DNA of 64,000 nt from Metabacillus niabensis (GTDB lineage Bacteria; Bacillota; Bacilli; Bacillales; Bacillaceae). The stretch is taken from positions 1 through 64,000 of the forward strand of contig NZ_JAIVLH010000015.1 in NCBI RefSeq assembly GCF_020524345.1. Reading direction: 5' to 3'. The position numbers and the translations under genes were made by a program. The notes beneath the pieces are model-generated. The model ran no database searches and was not told the DNA's origin. It saw nothing but the letters and a program-made list of their open reading frames with translations. How positions within the stretch are numbered: position 1 is the first letter of the stretch; each line of letters opens with the position of its first letter. Below are positions 52,331 through 61,156 of the stretch, one piece after another.

Positions 52331-53311
52331 TCAAGAACTTCCCCGCTCGATTAATGATGGTTCGAGTTTAATTTGGACGGATTCGGCTGAGACTTCATCT
52401 TCCATGCGGTTTAGTAATAGTTCGATGGTTGTTTTTACTATTTCTTCGATTGGTTGATGAATACTTGAGATTCCCATGATTTTTGCGAGGTAGGTATCAT
52501 CAAATCCGATCACACTGATATCCTCTGGTATTTCGATATTTCTTTCTTTTGCTGCTTTCATAAATTCAAGTGCCATAATATCGTTTGCTGTAAAAAGGCA
52601 AGTGAAATCAAGAGATGCAGCAGAGTTTAAATAGGTTTCTATATCCTGCCTCATTAAGAAGTTATTGGTTGAGGTTTCTTGAAGCTGAATATAGTTTTGC
52701 TGTTTGAATTCAAATCCGTTTTCGTATAATGCGCTTTTATAGCCGAGGAATTTATCGTCAGGTATGGTTCCCATAAATCCAAAGGTTTTATGACCACCAT
52801 GAATGAATTTTTCTCCGACAATCTTTCCGGCTTTTACATGGTCAAGGCCTACACTATCAAGAGGCTTACGGTTTTGGGTCATGACGACAGATGGGATGGC
52901 CAGTTTGCTAATCCGCTGAATATTGTATTCTCCAGTAGGGACAAGGATCATTCCATCTACCTGACGGGCGATAAAGTTCTGGATACTTTCCCATTCTGTG
53001 ATCGGATTATGCTTAGAATTGTGCAGCAGAATACTGTAGCCGTTCTTACGGGCCTCAGATTCAAGTGCGTCGATTAATTCCACAAAATAAGGGTTATACG
53101 TTTCAGTTAAACATACCCCGATAATTTTAGATTGACTCTTTTTAAGGGTTTGGGCGGCTTTATTTGGTACATAACCAACTTCCTCAATGACCTGAAGAAC
53201 TCGTTTTGCGGCATCTTCATTTACTCCGTTATTTCCATTTATCACCCGTGATACAGTTGATTGGGAAACGTTTGCAAGTTTGGCGATTTCTTTCATCGTA
53301 AGCTTACTCAT
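52331..53311 (-). CDS. LacI-family repressor of the sucrose/fructan operon
   Basis: ATG at 53311 after GGAGGAG. The 326-residue protein has the LacI helix-turn-helix (TMKEIAKLANVSQSTVSRVI, about 4-24) and effector domain (GVCLTETYNPYFVELIDALE, FTANDIMALEFMKAA, VIGFDDTYLAKIM). It is divergent from the ABC/GH32 operon. Matching operators near its own start (53328) and in front of the operon (53507) support repression of both. Confidence 0.92.
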   Translation of the reverse strand: MSKLTMKEIAKLANVSQSTVSRVINGNNGVNEDAAKRVLQVIEEVGYVPNKAAQTLKKSQSKIIGVCLTETYNPYFVELIDALESEARKNGYSILLHNSKHNPITEWESIQNFIARQVDGMILVPTGEYNIQRISKLAIPSVVMTQNRKPLDSVGLDHVKAGKIVGEKFIHGGHKTFGFMGTIPDDKFLGYKSALYENGFEFKQQNYIQLQETSTNNFLMRQDIETYLNSAASLDFTCLFTANDIMALEFMKAAKERNIEIPEDISVIGFDDTYLAKIMGISSIHQPIEEIVKTTIELLLNRMEDEVSAESVQIKLEPSLIERGSS

Positions 53312-53327
53312 AATGGCTCCTCCGTTT

Positions 53328-53339
53328 GAATACGTATTC
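53328..53339. promoter_or_regulatory. Palindromic LacI operator near the repressor start
   Basis: GAATACGTATTC, a perfect 12-bp palindrome 17 bp upstream of the repressor ATG. It shares GAATACGT with the site at 53507. Confidence 0.65.
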
Positions 53340-53462
53340 TTATATTAACCTATAATTATTCTCGTTTAAACGATTACATTGCTTGTATACACCTATTATA
53401 TCACAATATTTCAACCATCTTTGTATGATGACTAAACAATAGAAACGCTTTAAAAATATGTG

Positions 53463-53491
53463 TTGACATTTATTTATGCCTATCGTAACAT
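53463..53491 (+). promoter_or_regulatory. Sigma-A promoter of the sucrose/fructan operon
   Basis: TTGACA (53463-53468), 17-bp spacer, TAACAT (53486-53491). The LacI operator starts 15 bp downstream, where a bound repressor would block initiation. Confidence 0.75.
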
Positions 53492-53506
53492 AAAAACCAG
53501 AAAGCG

Positions 53507-53520
53507 TGAATACGTTTTCA
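53507..53520 (+). promoter_or_regulatory. LacI/CcpA-type operator downstream of the promoter
   Basis: TGAATACGTTTTCA matches the cre-type consensus TGNAANCGNTTNCA with one mismatch, and shares GAATACGT with the palindrome at 53328. The likely binder is the divergent LacI protein; CcpA cannot be excluded. Confidence 0.65.
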
Positions 53521-53552
53521 CCAATTATTCAGACTAGGGGGTCTATGAAAGT

Positions 53553-54935
53553 ATGAAAAAATTAATGTTGTTCGTATCAATCTTAGTTTTATCTCTTTCG
53601 TTAGTTGCGTGCAGCTCAAATGGTGCAAGTAGCAAGGATGACAAAATTGTGATTTGGACACAAGCTGCAGCCGATCATCCGGAAGGAAAGATGTTTGCAG
53701 ATCGAGTAAAGCGCTATAACGAAGAACATCCTGACAAGCCTCAAGTTGAAATTCAAAATATCACACGTGCAGGTGCGGGATCCGGCTACATAGATAAATT
53801 AAACGCAGCCATTACCGCAAACGATATGCCGGACATTTTCACACTGGATGGACCAGATATTGCCGCATATGTAGATTCCGGTCTACTTGGTGAGCTTGAC
53901 GGTTATATGAGTGAAGGCTTCAAAGAAGGCTTTACAGAAGCGATTATTGATCAAGGAACAGTTGATGGAAAGTTCTATGGGATGGGCTATTCTGATTCAG
54001 GTGTAGCGATTATGTATAACGAAGATATGATCAATGCATTACCTGAAGATGTCAAAGCACTAATTCCGGCATCGGATCAAGATTGGACATGGGATCAATT
54101 TGTTGAACTTGCTAGAAATGTAGATGAGTTTGCAAAAACATCAAATGATCCGGCATTTGAAGGGTATGAAAGTGCAGTCAGCTTACTATTGCCCGATATT
54201 ACAGCAGGTGCTTATGAAACAGGCACATACTATTTCACACCGCTTCTTTGGGGAAATGACACAAACATAGTTGGTGAAGATGGAGTCACAGTAGACGGTG
54301 TATTAAACAGTGATAAAAGTGTTGAAGCATTAACAAAATATGCCCAATTATTTGCAGATCCGCAGCTTGCAAGTGCAACTGAGTCAGAAAAAGCATTTCA
54401 TTCTGGTAAAACAGCTTTATCTGTAAGCGGTTTCTGGTATGTGAGTGAATTAACAAGCAACTATCCAAACTTAAAGTTTAAAACTCTTCGTTATCCAAAA
54501 ATGAATGAAAACTATGATGGTTTATACACGCCATCAGGAAGCTGGGCGTTTGTGCGCAATGGACAAGAGGAAGACGAAGAACGCATTAAGCAGGTAGTTG
54601 AAGTAATGGAATGGTTAAACAATGATGAAGCATCTGAGGAATATTACCATGCGAATGGATCAATTCCAGCTCGCATAAATGCAATCGATGTGATTGATAC
54701 AAATACAGACAATCCATATCATAACGAAGCATGGTCAGTATTGAAATACCAGGTTGAAAACACAAATAAATCCCGTCCTGTTTCACCAGGGTATCCTTAC
54801 CTTTCAGAAACATTTGCAAAAGATGTGATCTTGAAAATCGGTCAAAATAAGGCAACAGATGAAGCGACAATCAAGCAATATTTAGATGATGCCGTGAAAA
54901 AGATTGATTTAGAGTTTGAGAAATATCAAAAATAA
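53553..54935 (+). CDS. ABC sugar-binding lipoprotein (sucrose/fructan operon)
   Basis: ATG at 53553, with GGGGGTC upstream. Signal peptide (1-19) with lipobox LVAC. The 460-residue protein is a family 1 solute-binding protein (DKIVIWTQAAADHPEGKMFA, NDMPDIFTLDGPDIAAYVDS, VALMYNEDM-like GVAIMYNEDM, and KTALSVSGFWYV). First gene of the operon repressed by the divergent LacI protein. GH32 at the end of the operon implies sucrose or fructooligosaccharides as ligand. Confidence 0.92.
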   Translation: MKKLMLFVSILVLSLSLVACSSNGASSKDDKIVIWTQAAADHPEGKMFADRVKRYNEEHPDKPQVEIQNITRAGAGSGYIDKLNAAITANDMPDIFTLDGPDIAAYVDSGLLGELDGYMSEGFKEGFTEAIIDQGTVDGKFYGMGYSDSGVAIMYNEDMINALPEDVKALIPASDQDWTWDQFVELARNVDEFAKTSNDPAFEGYESAVSLLLPDITAGAYETGTYYFTPLLWGNDTNIVGEDGVTVDGVLNSDKSVEALTKYAQLFADPQLASATESEKAFHSGKTALSVSGFWYVSELTSNYPNLKFKTLRYPKMNENYDGLYTPSGSWAFVRNGQEEDEERIKQVVEVMEWLNNDEASEEYYHANGSIPARINAIDVIDTNTDNPYHNEAWSVLKYQVENTNKSRPVSPGYPYLSETFAKDVILKIGQNKATDEATIKQYLDDAVKKIDLEFEKYQK

Positions 54936-55021
54936 CGGGCTTAAGAAAGAGGTGAGGTAATGACCTCGCCTCTTCTTATAAACGTGGCTTATGCTGACAA
55001 GCCAAGTGAAAAGGGTGTGAA

Positions 55022-55963
55022 ATGATGAAAACGGTAAAAAACTTTGTGAAAGTAAGAAATACAACTGAACATTACCGAAACAGTGAGCATTATAAAAAAG
55101 GTGAAGTTGTCTCAGCCTATGGATTTTTAACACCGGCAATGGTACTTGCTATTTTATTTATCGTTTTACCTATTATTCTAGCTTTTACGTATGGATTTAC
55201 AGATTACTATTTATTAAAACCGAATGATAAACAATTTATCGGCATGGAAAATTTCAAACGAATGCTGACAGATGAAGTGCTCATTCAAAGCTTTTTGAAC
55301 ACGATCAAGTTTGTTGTGTTTGTTGTACCTCTTCAGTTAGCGATGGCACTTGGCTTGGCATTAATAGTCAATAAGAAGATCAAAGGTGTCGGCTTTTTTA
55401 GAACCGCGTACTTTTCACCGGCAGTATTGTCTCTTGTCGTCATTTCCATTCTATGGACGGTTATGTTAAACCCGACTTCAGGGTTAATCAATGAAATTTT
55501 AGCAAATATCGGACTGCCGAAGCAGCCGTTTTTATCAAGCGCTGATCAAGCGATGTACACAATTGTAGCGATTTCTGCCTGGTCCGGTTGCGGGTATCAA
55601 ATGATGATTTTCCTGGCAGGCTTAAAAAATATTGACGGTAGTTTATATGAAGCAGCAGACATTGATGGGGCAAATGCTTTTCAAAAGTTTTTATTCATTA
55701 CCATTCCTTCATTAAAACCAATTCTGATGTTTTTAGTGATTACCACTACGATTCAGGCGTTTAAGCTCATCGTTCAACCGATGGTGATGACAGGCGGAGG
55801 ACCGGATTACTCTACGATGACCATTTTACAATATATCTATGAATACGGATTTAGACACCGAAACATTGGATATGCAAGTGCGATTACGTTGGCATTCACC
55901 GTTTTCTTAGTGGTGGTGTCGATTGTAATTAAAAAGCTATTTAGAGAGGAGCGGGCGGCATGA
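55022..55963 (+). CDS. ABC sugar importer permease 1 of the GH32 operon
   Basis: Adjacent ATGs at 55022 and 55025 with AAAAGGG upstream. The 313-residue protein has six membrane helices after a polar start of about 38 residues, and the EAA loop EAADIDGANAFQKFLFITIP. It pairs with the next permease, whose gene overlaps by four bases. Confidence 0.92.
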   Translation: MMKTVKNFVKVRNTTEHYRNSEHYKKGEVVSAYGFLTPAMVLAILFIVLPIILAFTYGFTDYYLLKPNDKQFIGMENFKRMLTDEVLIQSFLNTIKFVVFVVPLQLAMALGLALIVNKKIKGVGFFRTAYFSPAVLSLVVISILWTVMLNPTSGLINEILANIGLPKQPFLSSADQAMYTIVAISAWSGCGYQMMIFLAGLKNIDGSLYEAADIDGANAFQKFLFITIPSLKPILMFLVITTTIQAFKLIVQPMVMTGGGPDYSTMTILQYIYEYGFRHRNIGYASAITLAFTVFLVVVSIVIKKLFREERAA

Positions 55964-56793
55964 AAATCGTAAAAAAATCACTGTTTTATTTATTGGCATC
56001 AGTTGTGGCGTTACAGTTTTTAGTTCCTCTTTTTTGGATGATTTTATCTTCTTTTAAAATTGATGAAGTGATCTACCGGGATATTGGTTCGATTTATGCA
56101 ATCATCCCGCGGTTCTCTGATCTTTCATTAAAATCGTATACAGAGCTGCTGGGCTTTTATAATATTTTTCAAAATGTCGGTAATAGTTTGATTTATGCTT
56201 CAATTACGGTTGTGTTTGGACTAACCATTAACTCTCTGGCAGGCTATGCGTTGGCACGATTCCAATTTCCATTCAAGGACTGGATTCTCATTTTTATTAT
56301 CGCATTGATGATCGTTCCAATTGAAGCAACGATTTTACCTTTATTTTTAGTTGTGAATGAAATGGGCTTAATTAATACAGTGCCGGGATATTTAATGCCA
56401 TTTATCATTAATGTGATGAATATATTCTTATTCAGACAGCATTTTTTATCATTCCCGGGTGAACTGATTGAATCTGGAAAAATAGATGGCCTCAGTGAAA
56501 TAGGCTGCTTTTTCAGAATAGTAATTCCTTCTAGTTTAAATATGTATATCACAGTTGGAATTTTAACCTTCCTGGCATCCTGGAATGATTTCTTATGGCC
56601 GGTTATGGCGTTATCAAATGCCGACCTTATGCCAATTCAGGTTGCATTAAATGCTATTTTCAGTGATACGTATAATATTTACACAAGCCATATTATGGCT
56701 GCGTTAACGATTGTCACGATTCCGATCGTTGTGCTTTATATCATTTTCCAAAAATACATTGTCGAAGGCTCGATGCAGAGCGGAATTAAATAA
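55960..56793 (+). CDS. ABC sugar importer permease 2 of the GH32 operon
   Basis: ATGA overlap with permease 1, after GAGGAG. The 277-residue MalG-type protein has six helices and the loop ESGKIDGLSEIGCFFRIVIP (the EAA motif reads ESG). Again no ATPase gene is present, suggesting a shared MsmX-like ATPase elsewhere. Confidence 0.92.
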   Translation: MKIVKKSLFYLLASVVALQFLVPLFWMILSSFKIDEVIYRDIGSIYAIIPRFSDLSLKSYTELLGFYNIFQNVGNSLIYASITVVFGLTINSLAGYALARFQFPFKDWILIFIIALMIVPIEATILPLFLVVNEMGLINTVPGYLMPFIINVMNIFLFRQHFLSFPGELIESGKIDGLSEIGCFFRIVIPSSLNMYITVGILTFLASWNDFLWPVMALSNADLMPIQVALNAIFSDTYNIYTSHIMAALTIVTIPIVVLYIIFQKYIVEGSMQSGIK

Positions 56794-56805
56794 GTGAGGT
56801 GCAAA

Positions 56806-58284
56806 ATGAACCGATTACAAAAAGCAAATGACTATATCCAAGCAAATAAACATACCGTACAAAGCAGGCCAACCTATCATTTTTCACCTGAAATAGGGTG
56901 GATGAATGACCCGAATGGATTTGTCTATTACAAAGGGAAATATCATCTGTTTTATCAGTATTACCCATATGACATTACGTGGAATGACATGCACTGGGGT
57001 CATGCTACAACTGAAAACTTCATCGATTGGGAGCATTTGCCTGTTGCGATGGCCAATGATAAAGCGTATGACGCAAATGGGTGTTTTTCAGGCAGTGCCA
57101 TTGAAAAGGATGGAAAGCTTTATCTGATGTATACAGGACATATTGATCCGAACATGGGATTTGATAGGGATGAACCGGAAATTGCGGAGCGCCAATGTGT
57201 GGCAATATCTGAAGATGGGGTTCAATTTGAAAAGTATCAGTTAAACCCTGTGATCGGCGAAAAACAATTACCGGAGGGATACCTTATTTGCGACTTTAGA
57301 GATCCGAAAATTGTGGAGGCCGATGGCGTTTATTATTGTGTGCTATCGGTAAGAAACACTCAAAGACGCGGCGAAATCATTATGTTTAAGTCGGAGGACC
57401 TTTTAGAGTGGACATTCCACTCATCCATTTATCAATCGAAGTTTGAAGAAAACACGCTACTAGAATGTCCGGATTTGTTCCGGATTGATGATAAAGATGT
57501 CTTGTTATTTTCTGAAATGCCATGTGACCCTGAATTCGCAGGAGAAATACAAAATAAAACAGCATATGTCATCGGTCAGATGGATTTTGAAAAAGGACAC
57601 TTTACACCGGAAAGTAAAGGCCTGCTCGACTACGGCCAAACCTTCTATGCTCCACAATCAACAGAGGGCAAGGAGGGTGAACGATTACTTATCGGCTGGA
57701 TGCACCGCTGGCATGAAACAGCACCACCAAAGGAATACGGCTTTAACGGAATGATGTCCTTGCCGCGAAAGCTGGACGTAAAGGACGGACAGCTCATCCA
57801 ACAGCCTTTTATTGAAACAGACACCTACTTCTCTTCTATCAATGCCGATCAATATGTTCAACTAGTAAATGGTGAGGAGTTAAAGTTTGAAGGAAAACCA
57901 ACAGGCTATATACAAGTAAGGGTCCCGAACACAAGCGGAAATTTCGAGATCCACTTGAACAAAAGTGGGGAAAAATCAACCAAAGTAGAAGTAGACATAG
58001 AAAATAACACACTATCTCTCACATCAGACTACGGAAACCAAGGGGAAATCAAAGTAGAAAAACTATCTGCATCTCCTAAAGACGAGATACTACTAGAAAT
58101 CTACCTAGACCTCCACTCAATCGAACTCTTCCTAAACTCAGGAGAAAAAGTCATCAGCTTCACAGCCTATGACGCAGACAAAGGAACTGATGTAGTGTTT
58201 GCGGTTGGTACAGGGGTCGTTCCGGTTGGGACGGGGGGACAGGTACCTCGTCCCGCTTCGTTTCATTTAGTGTACCGTGATTGA
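56806..58284 (+). CDS. GH32 sucrose/fructan hydrolase
   Basis: ATG 56806 is preferred over GTG 56794, with GTGAGG upstream. The ~492-residue cytoplasmic enzyme has the nucleophile Asp35 in WMNDPNGF, the transition-state Asp in DFRDPKI (about 165), and the acid/base Glu in LECPDLF (about 219), then a beta-sandwich domain from about 330. It releases fructose from sucrose, sucrose phosphate or fructooligosaccharides; an ABC importer favours the unphosphorylated sugars. Near the end a REP-like element (58228-58254) is embedded in frame, giving VPVGTGGQVPRP before ASFHLVYRD. Confidence 0.9.
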   Translation: MNRLQKANDYIQANKHTVQSRPTYHFSPEIGWMNDPNGFVYYKGKYHLFYQYYPYDITWNDMHWGHATTENFIDWEHLPVAMANDKAYDANGCFSGSAIEKDGKLYLMYTGHIDPNMGFDRDEPEIAERQCVAISEDGVQFEKYQLNPVIGEKQLPEGYLICDFRDPKIVEADGVYYCVLSVRNTQRRGEIIMFKSEDLLEWTFHSSIYQSKFEENTLLECPDLFRIDDKDVLLFSEMPCDPEFAGEIQNKTAYVIGQMDFEKGHFTPESKGLLDYGQTFYAPQSTEGKEGERLLIGWMHRWHETAPPKEYGFNGMMSLPRKLDVKDGQLIQQPFIETDTYFSSINADQYVQLVNGEELKFEGKPTGYIQVRVPNTSGNFEIHLNKSGEKSTKVEVDIENNTLSLTSDYGNQGEIKVEKLSASPKDEILLEIYLDLHSIELFLNSGEKVISFTAYDADKGTDVVFAVGTGVVPVGTGGQVPRPASFHLVYRD

Positions 58285-58471
58285 GACTGAGGTGTTACGT
58301 TTTGTAGGTAATTCAGACATGCGCTATAAGAGAGAATAGTAGTAATCAAACAACGATCTAGGACTGGAAGGTGAAGAGAGAAGTGTTTATGCGCACTTCT
58401 CTCCTTTTAGCTTGTGATTTAATGCAGCAGGAGTTGCTCGATTGGGACAAGGAACCTGTCCCTCCGACCCA
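58228..58471. repeat. REPIN-like inverted pair enclosing a terminator
   Basis: Plus arm 58228-58254 (GGGACGGGGGGACAGGTACC...) lies inside the GH32 coding region; inverted arm 58444-58471 (GGGACAAGGAACCTGTCCCT...) with a partial duplicate CCCCGACCCA to 58482. The GH32 stop and a terminator at 58376 are in the spacer. Confidence 0.85.
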
Positions 58472-58615
58472 CCCCCGACCCACCTTTTCTTAGGTCTAAA
58501 GACTCAAAAAGAAGATAGGTACTAGTGTGTTTGAAATGTAATAGATTATAATAATTGTAGATTGTTAGAAGATTCTGTCAAAAATTTGGATTTCTTGAAG
58601 GTCGGTGAAGGTACG
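58285..58615. other. Intergenic region with terminator and inverted repeat arm
   Basis: A 331-bp gap holding the terminator at 58376-58408 and the REP-like arm at 58444-58471. The remaining 130 bases before the DUF5317 gene should include its promoter but no clear one was seen. Confidence 0.5.
58376..58408 (+). terminator. Rho-independent terminator of the GH32 operon
   Basis: GAGAGAAGTG pairs with CACTTCTCTC around an 8-nt loop, followed by CTTTT. Fourth member of the GAGAAGTG hairpin family. Confidence 0.8.
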
Positions 58616-59203
58616 ATGGTTTATGATGGCCTGCTTGTTGCCATTTTAATAGGGTTTATTCGAGGTGGTAGTTTAAAAGGATTTGGAGAGATTCGATTTA
58701 AAATGGGATGGGTGTTCCCGGCACTTCTACTATTTCAGCTTTGTATTTTCTATTTTCAAAATAAAATTGAATGGGTAGGGGAAATTAGTCAGTTTTCCTT
58801 CATAGGCGTCTATGTGATTGGACTGATCTTTTTATGGATTAATCGATTTCATGCCCATTTCAAGTTCATTTTTGTTGGAGTACTGCTTAACTTCATCGTG
58901 ATGGCGGTAAATGGAGGGAGAATGCCTGTTTCTGGAGAGGCTGCCCTACACTTAGATCCTTACTATTTAGAAACATTAAAAAACAGCTTATATGCTAAGC
59001 ATACGCTTGTCACAGATTCTACGATTTTTGCCTTTTTAGGTGATATTATTCCGTTAAAGGCACCATATCCAAGAGAGCAGATTATTAGCATTGGTGATGT
59101 GGTGATGAATATAGGAGGCTTCCTTGCGATTCAAGCAATCATGCTGCGTAAAAAGGAAAGGGAGGAGCCATTAAATGGAAATTCGAAGGAGGTGAAAATA
59201 TAA
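58616..59203 (+). CDS. DUF5317 membrane protein
   Basis: ATG 58616 with GTGAAGG upstream; the frame opens at 58562 without a site. The ~195-residue protein has about five membrane helices and the DUF5317 blocks MAVNGGRMPVSGEAA and IPLKAPYPREQIISIGDVVM. Family function is unknown; it is common in Bacilli and Clostridia. It overlaps by one base (TAATG) with the 29-residue peptide gene that follows. Confidence 0.8.
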   Translation: MVYDGLLVAILIGFIRGGSLKGFGEIRFKMGWVFPALLLFQLCIFYFQNKIEWVGEISQFSFIGVYVIGLIFLWINRFHAHFKFIFVGVLLNFIVMAVNGGRMPVSGEAALHLDPYYLETLKNSLYAKHTLVTDSTIFAFLGDIIPLKAPYPREQIISIGDVVMNIGGFLAIQAIMLRKKEREEPLNGNSKEVKI

Positions 59204-59292
59204 TGAAAAATAAAACAAAAAATGCTATCCTAAACATACTTATTATTGGTTCAGCTATCGTAGCGTTAACTTCAGGGTGGAAATTCTGGTAA
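59203..59292 (+). CDS. 29-residue membrane peptide coupled to DUF5317
   Basis: ATG at 59203 shares its first base with the preceding TAA stop and has AAGGAGGTG eight bases upstream, one of the strongest sites in the window. The peptide has a basic start MKNKTKNAILNILIIGSAIV, then ALTSGWKFW. One membrane span is predicted by eye. It is followed directly by a terminator. A real small gene is likely; function unknown. Confidence 0.7.
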   Translation: MKNKTKNAILNILIIGSAIVALTSGWKFW

Positions 59293-59300
59293 TCATATAA

Positions 59301-59328
59301 AAAGAGGGAATCTGTGGTTCCCTCTTTT
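59301..59328 (+). terminator. Terminator of the DUF5317 operon
   Basis: AAGAGGGAA pairs with TTCCCTCTT around a 7-nt loop, followed by TT. It stands 9 nt after the peptide stop. Confidence 0.8.
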
Positions 59329-59359
59329 CCAATTAGTATGTAGTGAGTGTGATAAAAAA

Positions 59360-61156
59360 ATGATACTTAATCGTCAAAATCTCTATATTACGTTCATCTG
59401 TCTATTCAGCATGATTCTCCTCTTTTTGAATCTGCCTCTTTATGTTGAGGAGCTATCAAATTGGGTCTTAATTTATACACTCATTGGAGCTATTCTCCTC
59501 TTGAATCATTTCAACATTATTCTTCCGTCCGGAAATTCTCTCTCAATGGATTCTGCTATTTATTTAGCGTGTATCTTTTTGTTTGGATTAAATGTACCAC
59601 TCTATGTACTAATCCTAAGTAGTTTAGCCTTTTTCCTTATTCGTTTTAAACTTGAATGGTGGAAGCATTTGTTCAATTTCGCCAACTATTCAATTATGAT
59701 CATTACAACTTATTATACGTTTATCATCACAGGCGGAACAGTCGGGAGTATAGACATCACAAATCTATGGCCTTATACCATATCGTTAACCGTCTATTTT
59801 ATCCTGAATGTGATCATTATGTGGCTGTACTTTTTCTTAGTAACGAAACAGCCTTTTGGGACAGTTTTTCAAAGTTTATTAAGTAAAGATGATTTAAAAG
59901 AAGCATTCATTAGCTATTTATGCACATTGGTGCTATCACTTGTCATGACGATTGTTATTCATGCACAACCAATCTTTGGCGTTTTCTTATTTATATCTCT
60001 ATCCATTACGCTGTCACTCGCCTTTCAGAAAGTGTTTTCTTTGTATAAAAATGAAGAAACAAGAGCACAAAAAGACTTTTTAACAGGCCTGTATAACCAT
60101 GGCTATTTTAAACAAACGCTTGATGAATTCATTAAAAAAAGTGACTATGAAGGTCCGTTTTCTATTGCATTGCTTGACTTAGATGATTTTAAAAAATACA
60201 ACGATTTCAATGGACATGTTCAAGGAGATGAGCTGTTAACATTCTTTGGCAGCTTCTTATCAGAAAAAATAAAGGAGCTCCCTTACATTGCCGCACGGTA
60301 CGGCGGAGAAGAATTCGGCATCATCATGCCTGAAACAAGCCAGGAAAAAGCAAAAATGTTCATGGACAAACTACGTAAGGAATACAATGATACACCTTTC
60401 AAAGGTGTTGATATTCTACCATTAAGGTGCCTATCCTTTTCTGCCGGAATTACAGAGTATGAAAAAGGCACATACGGCGCTTCAGAGCTATTAGCTAGAG
60501 CAGACAAAGCACTTTATTTTGCAAAGGCAGAAGGAAAAAATAACTGCCAAATTTATAAAGAAGGTCGTTTTAATCATAAGGGACTTCAAATTAAAGAGGA
60601 AATTGACGGTCTAGAACAGCAGCTGCAGATTTTTCTATCAAAGGATATCTACACATACCAACACAGTAAAAGAGTGTTCAGGTATGCCGTCGACATTAGT
60701 GATCAACTTGCGCTAAGTGAAGAGGAAAAAAGAAGGTTAATTCTCGGAGCGCTCATCCATGATATTGGAAAACTAGAAATCCCACGCGACATCATTAATA
60801 AAAAGGGCAAACTGCAAGTTCACGAATGGGAAATGATGAAAAAACACGTTACGTACGGCAAGGAAATTCTAGCATCGACAAAAAGATACGATGACCTCCT
60901 GCCTCTTGTCGAGCTTCACCACGAACGCTACGATGGAAAAGGCTATCCATATGGACTCAAAGGAGAAAACATCCCAAAGCTCGCCCGGATTCTCTGCATC
61001 ATCGACTCCTTCGATGCCATGACAACCGAGCGACCTTACCAAAAAACCAAAACCTTCGCAGAAGCCATCGAAGAACTACGCAAATGCTCAGGCCAGCAAT
61101 TCGACCCAGCCTTTGTCGACCCGTTCATTCAGATAGTGGAACAGGGGGACAGGTAA
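59360..61156 (+). CDS. GGDEF/HD-GYP membrane protein (c-di-GMP turnover)
   Basis: ATG at 59360, with only a weak GAGTG site. The 598-residue protein has about seven to eight membrane helices (1-225), a GGDEF domain with RYGGEEF (about 314-319; no RxxD inhibitory site before it), and an HD-GYP-type domain: ALIHDIGKLEIP (HD about 466-467), LVELHHERYDGKGYPYGLKG. It may both make and degrade cyclic di-GMP, or one activity may dominate. The last five residues (EQGDR) are encoded by a REP-like arm at 61138, so the native C-terminus may be changed. Confidence 0.9.
   Translation: MILNRQNLYITFICLFSMILLFLNLPLYVEELSNWVLIYTLIGAILLLNHFNIILPSGNSLSMDSAIYLACIFLFGLNVPLYVLILSSLAFFLIRFKLEWWKHLFNFANYSIMIITTYYTFIITGGTVGSIDITNLWPYTISLTVYFILNVIIMWLYFFLVTKQPFGTVFQSLLSKDDLKEAFISYLCTLVLSLVMTIVIHAQPIFGVFLFISLSITLSLAFQKVFSLYKNEETRAQKDFLTGLYNHGYFKQTLDEFIKKSDYEGPFSIALLDLDDFKKYNDFNGHVQGDELLTFFGSFLSEKIKELPYIAARYGGEEFGIIMPETSQEKAKMFMDKLRKEYNDTPFKGVDILPLRCLSFSAGITEYEKGTYGASELLARADKALYFAKAEGKNNCQIYKEGRFNHKGLQIKEEIDGLEQQLQIFLSKDIYTYQHSKRVFRYAVDISDQLALSEEEKRRLILGALIHDIGKLEIPRDIINKKGKLQVHEWEMMKKHVTYGKEILASTKRYDDLLPLVELHHERYDGKGYPYGLKGENIPKLARILCIIDSFDAMTTERPYQKTKTFAEAIEELRKCSGQQFDPAFVDPFIQIVEQGDR

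Noticed and set aside
52280-52345. Local GC-rich patch as a sign of foreign DNA
   Set aside because: It is composed of duplicated fragments of the REP-like inverted arm and needs no other explanation.
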